The notes: generated by a model from the sequence alone, not told the origin. A DNA stretch of 51,638 bases from Caulobacterales bacterium (GCA_947474395.1 CANJID010000027.1:1-51638), one strand, 5' to 3'; counted from the first letter of the stretch, positions 9,723-17,813 are shown. Program-made: numbers and translations.

Positions 9723-11471
9723 TTGCTGCGTCGCCTGGTCGGCGAGCGGCTGGACCTGTCGCGGGGCACGGACCTGGCGCGCTTCTTCCTGATCGCGGGC
9801 GTGATCGCGCCCCTGGCGGCCGCCCTGATGACGGTCTCGATCATGGGCCGGTTCAGGGGTGACCACGCCCTATCGACCCTGGCCGCCTGGGCGGCCGCCG
9901 ACGGGCTGGGCGCACTGATCGCCGTGCCCGTCCTGCTCACCCTGCGCAACCTCAAGCTCCACCTCAAGGAAACGCCCCTGAAGCCCAGCGCCTGGATGTC
10001 GCTGGCTATCCTGGCCCTGGTTTCGGGCGTGGTCTTCACCTCTTCCCAGCCGGTGGTGTTCCTGATCCCGCCGGCCCTGCTGCTGCTGGTCTTCCAGCTC
10101 GAGCTGACCGGCGCCGCGTTCGGCGTCGTCATCGTCGTCTCGACGGCGGTGATCAGCGGGCTGACCAACGTCGGTCCCGTGACCCAGATGGGGATTTCCG
10201 AGCGTCTGCTGGTGGTGCAGGTGTTCCTGGCCACCGTCGTGGTGATCAGCTTCCCGACCGCCGCGGTCCTGGCCCAGCGCCGCCACGCCCTGGAAGAGCT
10301 GAAGGCCGCCCGCGCCGCAGCCGAGGCCGCGGCCGCGGTGAAGGGCGACTTCCTGGCCAATATGAGCCACGAACTGCGCACCCCCCTGACCAGCGTCCTG
10401 GGCTTCACCCGCCTGGCGCTGGAGCAGCCCGACCTCAGCGCGGCGAGCCGCGGCTACATCGACCGGGCCTCGACCGCCGGCGCGGCCCTGCTGGCCACCG
10501 TCAACGACATCCTTGATTTCTCGAAACTGGAATCCGGCCAGCTTCAGGTGCGCCCGGAGCCTTGCGACGTGCTCAAGGTCGCCCACGAGACCCTCGACAT
10601 GTTCTCCAGCGCCGCCGACGCCAAGGGCGTGGTCCTGCGCTTCGAGCCCGGCGAGGTCCCGCCGAGCCTGGCCGCCGACCCCAACCGCCTGCGCCAGCTG
10701 CTGCTCAACCTGATCGGCAACGCCGTGAAGTTCAGCGAGGACGGCGACGTGGTCCTGGCCGTCAGCTGGAACCCCGCGAGCCAGCGGCTCACCATGTCCG
10801 TCACCGACCAGGGCCCCGGGATCGCCGAGGCCCAGCAGTCCCTGCTGTTCCGCCGCTTCTCCCAGGTCGACGCCTCCTCCACCCGCCGCCACGGCGGCAC
10901 GGGACTTGGCCTGGCCATCTGCATGGGCCTGGTTGAGGCCATGGGCGGCGAGATCGGCGTCGAGAGCGAGCCCGGCAAGGGCGCGCGCTTCTTCTTCGAG
11001 ATCCCCGCGCCGGAGGCCGCCGTTCCCGAGTCCGCGCCGGAGGAGGAGGGCCCGGTCTTCCCCGTCGGCGTCCGCGTGCTGGTCGCCGACGACCATGCGG
11101 TCAACCGCGAACTCGTGCGCGTGGTCCTGACCCCTTTCGGGGCCGTGATCGTGGAAGCCGCCAACGGGGTGGAGGCGGTGGCCCAGGCCTCGCTCGCCCC
11201 CTTCGACGTGATCCTGATGGACCTGCGGATGCCCGAGATGGATGGGCTGGACGCCATGACGGCCATCCGCCAGGGCGACGGACCCAACCGCAACGCTCCC
11301 ATTTTGGCCTTCTCCGCCGGGCTCGATGGGCCGGGCGCGGAAGGGCGGCGCCAGGCCGGCTTCGACGGCGACCTCTCCAAGCCCTTGATGCCGATGGACC
11401 TTGTGGCCGCGGTCATCCGCCACGCGGGTGCGCCGGAACCGGCCGCGGTCCAGGAAACCGACGCGGCCTAG
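9723..11471 (+). CDS. Hybrid sensor histidine kinase with MASE1-like membrane domain
   Basis: Membrane-bound hybrid kinase of about 582 residues from TTG 9723. The first 190 residues hold several hydrophobic segments of MASE1 type. A HisKA domain follows with the phospho-acceptor histidine in NMSHELRTPL (H216), then an ATPase domain with the N box (LLLNLIGNAVKFS), the DQGPGIA box and GGTGLGLAI. A C-terminal receiver domain carries the phospho-acceptor aspartate in LMDLRMPEMDG (D500). The same frame is open back to base 9579 and encodes more MASE1-like sequence (LLAAAGLGNLAANIVAGDG) but has no standard start there. The true N-terminus may thus be truncated or frameshifted. No cognate regulator lies beside it. 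Confidence 0.88.
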   Translation: MLRRLVGERLDLSRGTDLARFFLIAGVIAPLAAALMTVSIMGRFRGDHALSTLAAWAAADGLGALIAVPVLLTLRNLKLHLKETPLKPSAWMSLAILALVSGVVFTSSQPVVFLIPPALLLLVFQLELTGAAFGVVIVVSTAVISGLTNVGPVTQMGISERLLVVQVFLATVVVISFPTAAVLAQRRHALEELKAARAAAEAAAAVKGDFLANMSHELRTPLTSVLGFTRLALEQPDLSAASRGYIDRASTAGAALLATVNDILDFSKLESGQLQVRPEPCDVLKVAHETLDMFSSAADAKGVVLRFEPGEVPPSLAADPNRLRQLLLNLIGNAVKFSEDGDVVLAVSWNPASQRLTMSVTDQGPGIAEAQQSLLFRRFSQVDASSTRRHGGTGLGLAICMGLVEAMGGEIGVESEPGKGARFFFEIPAPEAAVPESAPEEEGPVFPVGVRVLVADDHAVNRELVRVVLTPFGAVIVEAANGVEAVAQASLAPFDVILMDLRMPEMDGLDAMTAIRQGDGPNRNAPILAFSAGLDGPGAEGRRQAGFDGDLSKPLMPMDLVAAVIRHAGAPEPAAVQETDAA

Positions 11472-11525
11472 GCGGCCAGGGCTAGGGTCCGCACCACGCC
11501 GCACAATCAGATGAAAAGAGGACGC

Positions 11526-11726
11526 CTAGCGCCGGTCCATGCGCGTGAAGGCGCGCCGTCGCAGCGCCCATCGGATGTTCCAGATCAGGCGCCGGGCCGC
11601 TTGCACCGTGAGCGTGCCGAGCATCCACACGACCGTCACCCCGAGCGGCAGAAACGGCGCCGTCTGGTAGGCGGCCTCCGCCGCCCTGTCGCGGAGTTCC
11701 GGGGGGTTTTTGCTGAGCTTCCACAT
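11526..11726 (-). CDS. Small membrane protein of unknown function
   Basis: Predicted 66-residue protein with a charged N-terminus (MWKLSKNPPELRDRAAEA), one hydrophobic segment (FLPLGVTVVWMLGTLTVQAA) and an arginine-rich tail (RRLIWNIRWALRRRAFTRMDRR). This follows the positive-inside pattern for a single-pass inner-membrane protein. I do not recognise a family. It sits between the convergent end of the histidine kinase and the DUF1465 gene and is read in the same direction as the latter. Support is codon pattern and topology only. Confidence 0.5.
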   Translation of the reverse strand: MWKLSKNPPELRDRAAEAAYQTAPFLPLGVTVVWMLGTLTVQAARRLIWNIRWALRRRAFTRMDRR

Positions 11727-11808
11727 CGCCTTGGCGCCGAGCCTACAGCAAGAGGCGCGTGAGCCGAAGCGCCCGCCGCGGACCGGCCCTGACCGCGAGT
11801 GCGGATAT

Positions 11809-12333
11809 CTAGGCCGCGCCGACGGTGAAGGCGTCCCGCAGGCGCTCGAACTGGGACAGCACGCCGTTCACGGCGTCGTCGTCCTGGGCGTCGGTGTACA
11901 TGCGCCGGTCCAGGTGCATCACCCGCTCGTGCAGGCGCTCGGAGCGTTCCAGGAGGGCGCGCAGGCCGTCCGGCAGGGCCTCGGTGAGGGCGTCGCGGTC
12001 GGAACGGGATTGGGGGCCGGCGACGCGGTAGCGGTCCTCGCAGGCGTCGGAGGGGCTCATGTCCCCCTCGCGCACGGCCCGCTGCACCAGGAGCCACGAG
12101 GCCACCTGCATCAGGCGGGTGGTGAGCCGCATGCTCTCGCCGGCGTAGGCGAGGGCGGCGTTGCGGGAGAGAAGCTTGGATTCCTGGCGGCCTGCCCCGT
12201 CCAGATAGGCGGCGGTCTCCTCGACCAGCTCCATGCCTTCCTGGAAGGTGCGCTCGAACAGCTCCGAGCGGGCGAAGTCCCGGACCGTCTCGGAGCGGGT
12301 CGGCGTGACCGTCTTAGGACCCAATTCGATCAC
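11809..12333 (-). CDS. DUF1465 family protein
   Basis: Soluble helical protein of 174 residues. The central block, with AAYLDGAGRQESKLLSR, YAGESMRLTTRLMQ and ASWLLVQRAVREGDM, matches the alphaproteobacterial DUF1465 family, whose biochemical role is not established to my knowledge. No membrane segment or signal peptide is visible. The DUF1192 gene lies 90 bases upstream on the same strand, and the two probably share a transcript, a pairing that may carry functional meaning. Start is ATG at 12333 (MIELGPKTV). Confidence 0.85.
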   Translation of the reverse strand: MIELGPKTVTPTRSETVRDFARSELFERTFQEGMELVEETAAYLDGAGRQESKLLSRNAALAYAGESMRLTTRLMQVASWLLVQRAVREGDMSPSDACEDRYRVAGPQSRSDRDALTEALPDGLRALLERSERLHERVMHLDRRMYTDAQDDDAVNGVLSQFERLRDAFTVGAA

Positions 12334-12423
12334 TGATCACCCCCTTGGACGGCGCACAAAGATATGGACGCCACGATACGTCCGCGGCGCATGCTCGATT
12401 TGCGTGCAACCCCCGTGCCAGCG

Positions 12424-12633
12424 TCAGCTTCCGGGGAGGGAGAACAGGGCGTCGGCGGCGGCGCGGCCGTCCAGCTTCTTGGCCAGGGCCGCGCGGGTGC
12501 GCGATATCTCCTGCTCCAGGGCCTCGATGCGTTCCTCGAGGTCTCCGACGGCGTAGACGTCGAGATCCTCGCGCCTGAGCTCGTTAAGCGACGCGCCCCG
12601 AACCGGGCGTGGCAGGTCTGGATCGTCCAGCAT
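12424..12633 (-). CDS. DUF1192 family small coiled-coil protein
   Basis: 69-residue protein. After a polar N-terminus it has a short acidic and basic heptad-like helix (GDLEERIEALEQEISRTRAA) and the ending KKLDGRAAADALFSL. This matches the small DUF1192 family of Alphaproteobacteria, of unknown role. It is divergent from the quinone oxidoreductase, with about 70 bases between starts, and is followed by the DUF1465 gene. Confidence 0.8.
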   Translation of the reverse strand: MLDDPDLPRPVRGASLNELRREDLDVYAVGDLEERIEALEQEISRTRAALAKKLDGRAAADALFSLPGS

Positions 12634-12704
12634 CGCCTCTCCCTTTGCTCCGTATCGCGGCCAAGCGTATCAGAAAAGACGGCTTTTTGGGAGAGTGCAG
12701 GCGC

Positions 12705-13694
12705 ATGGCCATACCGGAACGGATGACCGCCATCGCCGTGGCGGGCGGCAAGGGCCCCGCGAGCGCCCTCACCCCCGAGCGGGTGAAGACCCCCGAATGC
12801 GCAGCCGGGCAGGTGCTGATCCGCGTCCGGGCAGCCGGGGTGAACCGTCCCGACATCATGCAGAGGAACGGCATGTACCCCCCGCCGCCGGGGGCGCCGG
12901 AGACGCTGGGGCTCGAGGCGGCGGGCGAAATCGCCGTCGTGGGGGCGGGGGTGAAGCGCTGGCGGGTGGGCGATGCGGTCTGCGCCCTGCTCGGCGGAGG
13001 GGGCTACGCGGAATATTGCGCCGTGGACGCCCGGCATGTCCTGCCGGTCCCTGCGGGCCTGAGCTTCGTCGAGGCGGCGGGCCTGCCCGAGACGGTGTTC
13101 ACCGTCTTCTCCAATGTGTTCGAGCTCGGCGGGCTGAAAGCCGACGAGACCCTGCTGATCCACGGGGCCACCAGCGGCATCGGCGCCACCGCCATCGCCC
13201 TGGCCAAGGCGGCGGGCGCCCGGGTCATCGCCACCAGCCGGGGCGCCGCCAAGGCCGAGCACGCGCGGGCCCTGGGCGCCGACATCGCCATCGATTCCGC
13301 CACCCAGGACTTCGTCGCCCTGACCAAGGCCGACGGCGGCGCCGACGTGGTGCTGGACATGGTCGGCGGGGACTTCGCGGCGAAGAACATCGAGGCCCTG
13401 AACCCCGGCGGGCGGATGGTGCAGATCGCGGTCCTGGGCGGGCCGAAGGCGGAGATCAGCCTGGTGCAGGTGATGATCAAGCGCCTGACCCTCACGGGGT
13501 CCACCCTTCGCCCCCGCGACGCCGCGGAGAAGGGGCGACTGGCGCGCGCCGTCGAGGAGACCGTCTGGCCCTGGATCGCGTCGGGCAAGGTGCGCCCCAC
13601 CATCGACAAGACCTTCCCCCTGGCCGAGGCCGGCAAGGCCCACGCCCACCTCGAGGCTGGAAGCCACGTCGGCAAGGTGGTGCTGACGGTTTGA
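12705..13694 (+). CDS. NAD(P)H-quinone oxidoreductase, zinc-independent MDR family
   Basis: Medium-chain dehydrogenase/reductase of about 329 residues, predicted to reduce quinones or other carbonyl compounds with NADPH. The N-terminal catalytic fold shows RVRAAGVNRPDIMQRNGMYP and GLEAAGEI. The nucleotide-binding loop is HGATSGIGATAIALAKAAGA. The zinc-ligand pattern of alcohol dehydrogenases is absent, as in quinone oxidoreductases. Start is ATG 12705, with GGGAGAG at 12689-12695. The open frame extends further upstream but without a ribosome-binding site. Physiological substrate unknown. Confidence 0.9.
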   Translation: MAIPERMTAIAVAGGKGPASALTPERVKTPECAAGQVLIRVRAAGVNRPDIMQRNGMYPPPPGAPETLGLEAAGEIAVVGAGVKRWRVGDAVCALLGGGGYAEYCAVDARHVLPVPAGLSFVEAAGLPETVFTVFSNVFELGGLKADETLLIHGATSGIGATAIALAKAAGARVIATSRGAAKAEHARALGADIAIDSATQDFVALTKADGGADVVLDMVGGDFAAKNIEALNPGGRMVQIAVLGGPKAEISLVQVMIKRLTLTGSTLRPRDAAEKGRLARAVEETVWPWIASGKVRPTIDKTFPLAEAGKAHAHLEAGSHVGKVVLTV

Positions 13695-13720
13695 GCGCTG
13701 CGAGGCCCACACCAAAACCT

Positions 13721-13812
13721 CGCTCACCCCGGCGGAAGCCGGGGCCCAGGTTTTGGTCAAGCCCGCCGCACTTCAGAAAAAGCCTGGGTCCCGGCTTCCG
13801 CCGGGATGAGCG
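13721..13812. repeat. Large imperfect inverted repeat (REP/BIME-like)
   Basis: Two 30-base arms, 13721-13750 and 13783-13812, are inverted copies of each other with 28 of 30 positions matching. They are separated by a 32-base spacer that includes TTTTGGTCAAG. Each arm also folds on itself: CCCCGGC-GGAA-GCCGGGG in the left and CCCGGC-TTCC-GCCGGG in the right. This is the layout of a bipartite palindromic intergenic element. It lies between the quinone oxidoreductase and murI and may act as a transcript end or mRNA stabiliser. Confidence 0.85.
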
Positions 13813-13837
13813 GATAAAAATTGGATAGTCTGTAGCC

Positions 13838-14689
13838 ATGGCGATCGGCGTCTTCGATTCCGGGGTGGGCGGGCTCACCGTCCACCGCACCCTGGTGCGG
13901 CGGCTGCCCGACGCCGACTTCATCTTCCTGGCCGACCAGGCCAACGTCCCCTACGGCGGCAAGACCGGGGAAGAGATCGTCGACCTGACCCGGCAGGGGT
14001 GCATCCGCCTGTTCGAGGAAGGGGCCAGCCTGGTGGTCCTGGCCTGCAACACCGCCGCCTCCATCGCCCTTCGCCGCCTGCAGCAGACCTGGCTGCCCGA
14101 CTACGCCAGGGAACTGGGCCGCCCGGTCAACATCCTCGGCCTGATCGTGCCGACCATAGAGGCCGCCACCGGCCTGCCCTGGTCCCACGAGGTCGAACAC
14201 CCCGCCGAGAAGGTCGAGACCGTGGACGTGATCGGGGTTTTCTCCACCCCCGGCACGGCGGCCTCCCGCGTCTATGAGATCGAGATCGACAAGCGCCGCC
14301 AGGACGTGGCGGTCTTCTCCGAGGCCTGCCCGACCCTGGCCCGCCTGATCGAGCACGCCGCGCCGCGAGAGGTGCTGAAGCAAACCATCGAGGGCCACGT
14401 CGAGGCCCTGCGCCGCCGGATCGGCCGCCACCCCGACCGGGCGATCCTCGGCTGCACCCACTACGAATATGTCGCCGACCTCTTCGCCGAGGCCTTGCCT
14501 CCCGACACCCCCCTGATCCATCAGCCCATCGCCGTCGCCGACGCCCTGGAGCGCTACCTGGAGCGGCATCCCCAATACGATCCGGGCCATGGCGGGACGC
14601 GGCGGTTCCTCACCACCGGCGAACCGGGCGAGCAGAACGCCCTGGTGGCGGCCTTCTGGGGCAGGCCGTTGCGGTTCGAGGCGGCTTAG
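13838..14689 (+). CDS. murI: Glutamate racemase
   Basis: Cofactor-independent racemase that supplies D-glutamate for peptidoglycan. The 283-residue protein has the N-terminal GVFDSGVGGLTV loop. The two catalytic cysteines are in LACNTAAS (C70) and GCTHYEY (C206), and the substrate loop PYGGKTGEEI is present. Start is ATG 13838, 25 bases after the inverted repeat. It appears monocistronic; the next gene has its own LexA-type promoter site. Confidence 0.96.
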   Translation: MAIGVFDSGVGGLTVHRTLVRRLPDADFIFLADQANVPYGGKTGEEIVDLTRQGCIRLFEEGASLVVLACNTAASIALRRLQQTWLPDYARELGRPVNILGLIVPTIEAATGLPWSHEVEHPAEKVETVDVIGVFSTPGTAASRVYEIEIDKRRQDVAVFSEACPTLARLIEHAAPREVLKQTIEGHVEALRRRIGRHPDRAILGCTHYEYVADLFAEALPPDTPLIHQPIAVADALERYLERHPQYDPGHGGTRRFLTTGEPGEQNALVAAFWGRPLRFEAA

Positions 14690-14733
14690 GCGCGGACGGA
14701 ACGGGCTCGAAACGACTCGACTTCGCCTCGCAT

Positions 14734-14748
14734 GTTCGACATTTGTTC
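14734..14748 (+). promoter_or_regulatory. LexA (SOS) box, GTTC-N7-GTTC
   Basis: Exact match to the alphaproteobacterial LexA operator: GTTC at 14734-14737, a seven-base spacer GACATTT, and GTTC at 14745-14748. It ends 21 bases before the ATG of the chimeric metalloprotease gene, where LexA would block transcription. The form with direct GTTC repeats is the one known from Caulobacter and related bacteria. Chance matches to eight fixed bases occur about once per 65 kb per strand, so location counts as part of the support. Confidence 0.7.
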
Positions 14749-14769
14749 TCATCCGCTCTGACGGTTCAA

Positions 14770-16626
14770 ATGGCCGAGTTCCTCACCCCCTATGTCTGCA
14801 GTTCGAACGGCTATTCGGTGACCGTCTGGTGCGGCCAATGCCGGGTCGGGCGCCTGTTCCGCTGCCTCGGCGGGTCCTGGCGTTGGCACTGGCATCGGGA
14901 GATCGCCAACATCTGGAAGGACCCCGGCCTCAAGTGCGAGCAGTGCGGCGCGCCGGCGGTGAGGCTGGACGTCCAGCGCCGGGTCGGCGGGACCGGGCAG
15001 TTCGAGACGCTCTTCCCATCCTCAAACATCTGGGCACGAGGGTTTTTCCCGGCGTCGGTCTACACCGGTGGCTTGGCGGGTGACGTCTATTTGAACCTGA
15101 GAAGTGAGGCTAACTCCCTAGCCTCGTACGAGCCGGGAAGCGCCGGTTTCGCGCTCCTGCTTCACGAACTCGGCCATACGCTTGGCCTCAAACATCCCCA
15201 CGACGACGGCGGGACGGGGCGCCCGACACTGACCGGCCTTGGCGTGCCGGGATTGGACATCGACTGGTTCTCAGTCATGTCCTACGCCGACGACGCGAAC
15301 TGGAATCGGCTCTCGTGGGATCCCGGAACCTTCATGGTGATGGACGTCCTCGCGCTCCAGTACCTCTACGGAAAGAATCTAAGCACGAACGCCGGAGACA
15401 CTACGTTCGGTCTGACCCTGGATGGGACCTACAAGAGCATCTGGGACGCCTCAGGCAACGATACCGTTTCGGCCGCCGCTTCTCCGGTGGGCTGGAGTAT
15501 CCACCTCCCGTACCTCACACTTTCCGCCCTAGTGGATACGAAGGCCGGCGCCGCATTGCCGACAGCTGAGCTTCAGTTCACTGCCCCCGAAAACCTTCGG
15601 TGGCTGCTCGGCGACATCGAAAATCTGATCGGCTCGGCCTTCGACGACACCCTGCTCGGGAATGACCAGAACAATGTCATAAGCGGCGGCGCGGGCAGCG
15701 ACGCCATCGATGGCGGTGGCGGGGCAGACATCCTCACTGGGGGTGCGGGTCCTGACGGCATCATCGGCGGTGATGGAGTGGATACGGCCGTCTATTCCGG
15801 CCCCTCAACCTCTTACAGCTGGACCCGCCAGGCGGACGGTCTTTGGAAGGTTGTCGACAACCGCGCCGGCAATCCCGATGGGATCGACTTCGTGGACGTC
15901 GAGCTTCTCCGTTTCACTGACAAGACCGTGACCCTGTCAGCATCGCTTACGAGCGCCTTGCAGACCGCCTTCACGAACATCTTGAGGTCTGCCAGTTCAG
16001 CCGCGGGGAATGCAACGCTCGCGGATGACATTGCGGGCCGGATGGCGGCGGGAACCCTTTCCCAGAGCGCCGCCGTCGCGCTGCTGGTCCAGCAGGCGGA
16101 CACGACGACATCGGTCGCGTCCCTCGCCTACCAATTCTTCACCGGCAGAATACCCAGCGCGGCGGGGATGGACTTCCTGGTCTCGCCGACCGGTCCCAAC
16201 GCCAACAACCTCAACTCCGCCTACTATCAGTCGTTCAACCTCGAGAACCGCTACATCAATTTCTCGGTCAACCTGGGCAAGAACGGCGAGGGCAAGGCGG
16301 CGTTCGAGGCGGCCTATGGGACCAAGACTCTCATCGACGCCGCCAAGTCCGCCTACACGACGATCTTCGGCTCGGCGCCGACCGACGCCAAAGTCCATCT
16401 GCTGATCGACAGCCGCGTCGACTACTTCGCCTTCTACGGTCAGGACGGTCCCAACGGCATCGGGACCAAGGCGGCCATGGTGGGCTGGTTGCTGGCCGAA
16501 GCCGTGAAGGCGGACATCGGTACCTTGCAGACCGCGAACATGGCGTTCCTCACCGATCTGGCGGACGGCGCCAACTTCGCCGTCGACTTGGTCGGCGTCT
16601 ATCACGGCACGCCCTACTTGGGCTGA
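14770..16626 (+). CDS. Chimeric gene: zinc-ribbon N-terminus joined to SapA-like RTX metalloprotease
   Basis: 618 residues from ATG 14770. Residues 1-80 look like a small zinc-ribbon protein with CGQC (21-24) and CEQC (56-59) and no link to proteases. From about residue 81 the sequence becomes an M10 serralysin-type protease: AGDVYLN, the zinc site HELGHTLGLKH (132-142) and the Met-turn SVMSY (M170). RTX calcium repeats follow at about 290-340 (GGAGSDAIDGGGGADIL). Residues about 395-618 resemble the N-terminal LPS-binding domain of S-layer protein RsaA (AYQFFTGRIPSAAGMDFLV, ENRYINFSVNLG). This combination matches the SapA S-layer-editing protease of Caulobacter. Most of the N-terminal half of the catalytic domain is missing, so activity is doubtful. 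GC at third positions drops after about base 15000, marking the joint. Confidence 0.8.
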   Translation: MAEFLTPYVCSSNGYSVTVWCGQCRVGRLFRCLGGSWRWHWHREIANIWKDPGLKCEQCGAPAVRLDVQRRVGGTGQFETLFPSSNIWARGFFPASVYTGGLAGDVYLNLRSEANSLASYEPGSAGFALLLHELGHTLGLKHPHDDGGTGRPTLTGLGVPGLDIDWFSVMSYADDANWNRLSWDPGTFMVMDVLALQYLYGKNLSTNAGDTTFGLTLDGTYKSIWDASGNDTVSAAASPVGWSIHLPYLTLSALVDTKAGAALPTAELQFTAPENLRWLLGDIENLIGSAFDDTLLGNDQNNVISGGAGSDAIDGGGGADILTGGAGPDGIIGGDGVDTAVYSGPSTSYSWTRQADGLWKVVDNRAGNPDGIDFVDVELLRFTDKTVTLSASLTSALQTAFTNILRSASSAAGNATLADDIAGRMAAGTLSQSAAVALLVQQADTTTSVASLAYQFFTGRIPSAAGMDFLVSPTGPNANNLNSAYYQSFNLENRYINFSVNLGKNGEGKAAFEAAYGTKTLIDAAKSAYTTIFGSAPTDAKVHLLIDSRVDYFAFYGQDGPNGIGTKAAMVGWLLAEAVKADIGTLQTANMAFLTDLADGANFAVDLVGVYHGTPYLG

Positions 16627-16635
16627 AGGCGGCCC

Positions 16636-17169
16636 TCAGGCCGCCGCCGCCTCCGATCCGGCCAGCACCTGGCCCACCGCGTGCACCACCGCGGCGATGC
16701 GCAGGGCGGCCTGGATGTTGAGGGCGGGCACGCCGTGCTCCTTCAGGGCCGCCTCGTGGGCGTCCAGGCACATGCCACAGCCGTTGATGGCCGAGACCGT
16801 CATGGTCCAGAGTTCGAAGTCGACCTTCTCCACGCCCGGGTTGGCCATGACGTTCATGCGCAGGCGCGCCGGCAGGGTGCGGTACTCCTGGTTCTTCATC
16901 AGGTGCAGGGCCCGGTAGTAGATGTTGTTCATGCCCATGATGGCGGCGGCGGCCTTCGCCGCCTCTCGGGCCTCGGGCGTCAGCAGGCCGGCGACGGCCG
17001 CCTCGATGTTCCTGACCACCGTCGGCTGGCCCACGGCATGGGCGGAGGCGAGGAAGGCGCCCCACTTCTGCTGCTCGGTCAGGGTGGTCTCGCCCGCCAG
17101 GGACGAGAGGTTCAGGCTCAGGTCCTTGGCATAGGCGGGCAGGGCCGCGCGCAGGGCGTCCAGCGACAT
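16636..17169 (-). CDS. ahpD: Alkylhydroperoxidase AhpD
   Basis: Thiol-disulfide partner that reduces AhpC, acting in peroxide removal in the cytoplasm. The 177-residue all-helical protein carries the redox motif CGMCLDAHE near residue 130, with both cysteines and the histidine of the family. It lies downstream of ahpC on the same strand. The stop is nine bases from the convergent end of the metalloprotease gene. Start ATG at 17169 (MSLDALRAALP). Confidence 0.95.
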   Translation of the reverse strand: MSLDALRAALPAYAKDLSLNLSSLAGETTLTEQQKWGAFLASAHAVGQPTVVRNIEAAVAGLLTPEAREAAKAAAAIMGMNNIYYRALHLMKNQEYRTLPARLRMNVMANPGVEKVDFELWTMTVSAINGCGMCLDAHEAALKEHGVPALNIQAALRIAAVVHAVGQVLAGSEAAAA

Positions 17170-17196
17170 GGGGTGATCTCCAATGGAAGGAAAGGT

Positions 17197-17240
17197 GCGC
17201 CCGGGAGGGTCATCGGGGGGGAGGGAGCCCTCCCGGGCGC
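17197..17240 (-). terminator. Strong hairpin between ahpC and ahpD
   Basis: Perfect 13-base-pair stem, 17197-17209 with 17228-17240, around an 18-base loop in the short gap between ahpC and ahpD. No T run follows in the direction of transcription, so it is more likely an mRNA stabiliser or partial attenuator that keeps ahpC message in excess over ahpD than a full terminator. Confidence 0.6.
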
Positions 17241-17255
17241 GCTGCGCGGCGGGGT

Positions 17256-17813
17256 TTAGGCCGCGCGCAGGGTCTCGCCGCCCGTGGGGCGATTGCAGGC
17301 GCAGAGCTCGTCGGTCTGCAAAGCGTCGACGACGCGCAGGGTGTCCTGCGGGGCGCGGCCGACGTTCAGGTTGGTGACGTAGACATGCTGGATCACGCCC
17401 AGCGGATCGACCACGAAGGTCGCGCGCAGGGCCACGCCCTCGTCCTCGTTCAGCACGCCCAGCGCCCGGGCGAACTTGCCGCCGCTATCGCCGAACTGCC
17501 AGATCGGCAGCTCCGCGAGGTCCGGGTGCTCCCGGCGCCAGCCGAGCTTGGAGTGCTCGTTGTCGGTCGAGCCGCCCAGCACGACCGTGTCGCGCTCCTC
17601 GAACTGCGGGTTCAGGCGGGCGAACTCGGCGATCTCGGTCGGACAGACGAAGGTGAAGTCCTTCGGGTAGAAGAAGATCACCTTCCACTTGCCGGGGAAG
17701 CTCTGGTTGTTGATCGCTTCGAACGCGCTCTGGCCGTTCTCCTCGTGCTTCATGAACCGGGGCTTCACGCCCATCACCTTGAATTCAGGCAGCTTTTCGC
17801 CGACGCCCAACAT
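17256..17813 (-). CDS. ahpC: Peroxiredoxin AhpC
   Basis: Two-cysteine peroxiredoxin that reduces hydrogen peroxide and organic peroxides. The 185-residue protein has the peroxidatic cysteine in FTFVCPTEIAEF. Near the end it has a double-cysteine motif (DELCACNRP), as in AhpC enzymes that are recharged by AhpD. No ahpF is seen here, which fits the AhpC/AhpD type of system. Start is ATG 17813 (MLGVGEKLPEF). It is divergent from oxyR across a 130-base gap with an OxyR site, so induction by peroxide through OxyR is expected. Confidence 0.97.
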   Translation of the reverse strand: MLGVGEKLPEFKVMGVKPRFMKHEENGQSAFEAINNQSFPGKWKVIFFYPKDFTFVCPTEIAEFARLNPQFEERDTVVLGGSTDNEHSKLGWRREHPDLAELPIWQFGDSGGKFARALGVLNEDEGVALRATFVVDPLGVIQHVYVTNLNVGRAPQDTLRVVDALQTDELCACNRPTGGETLRAA

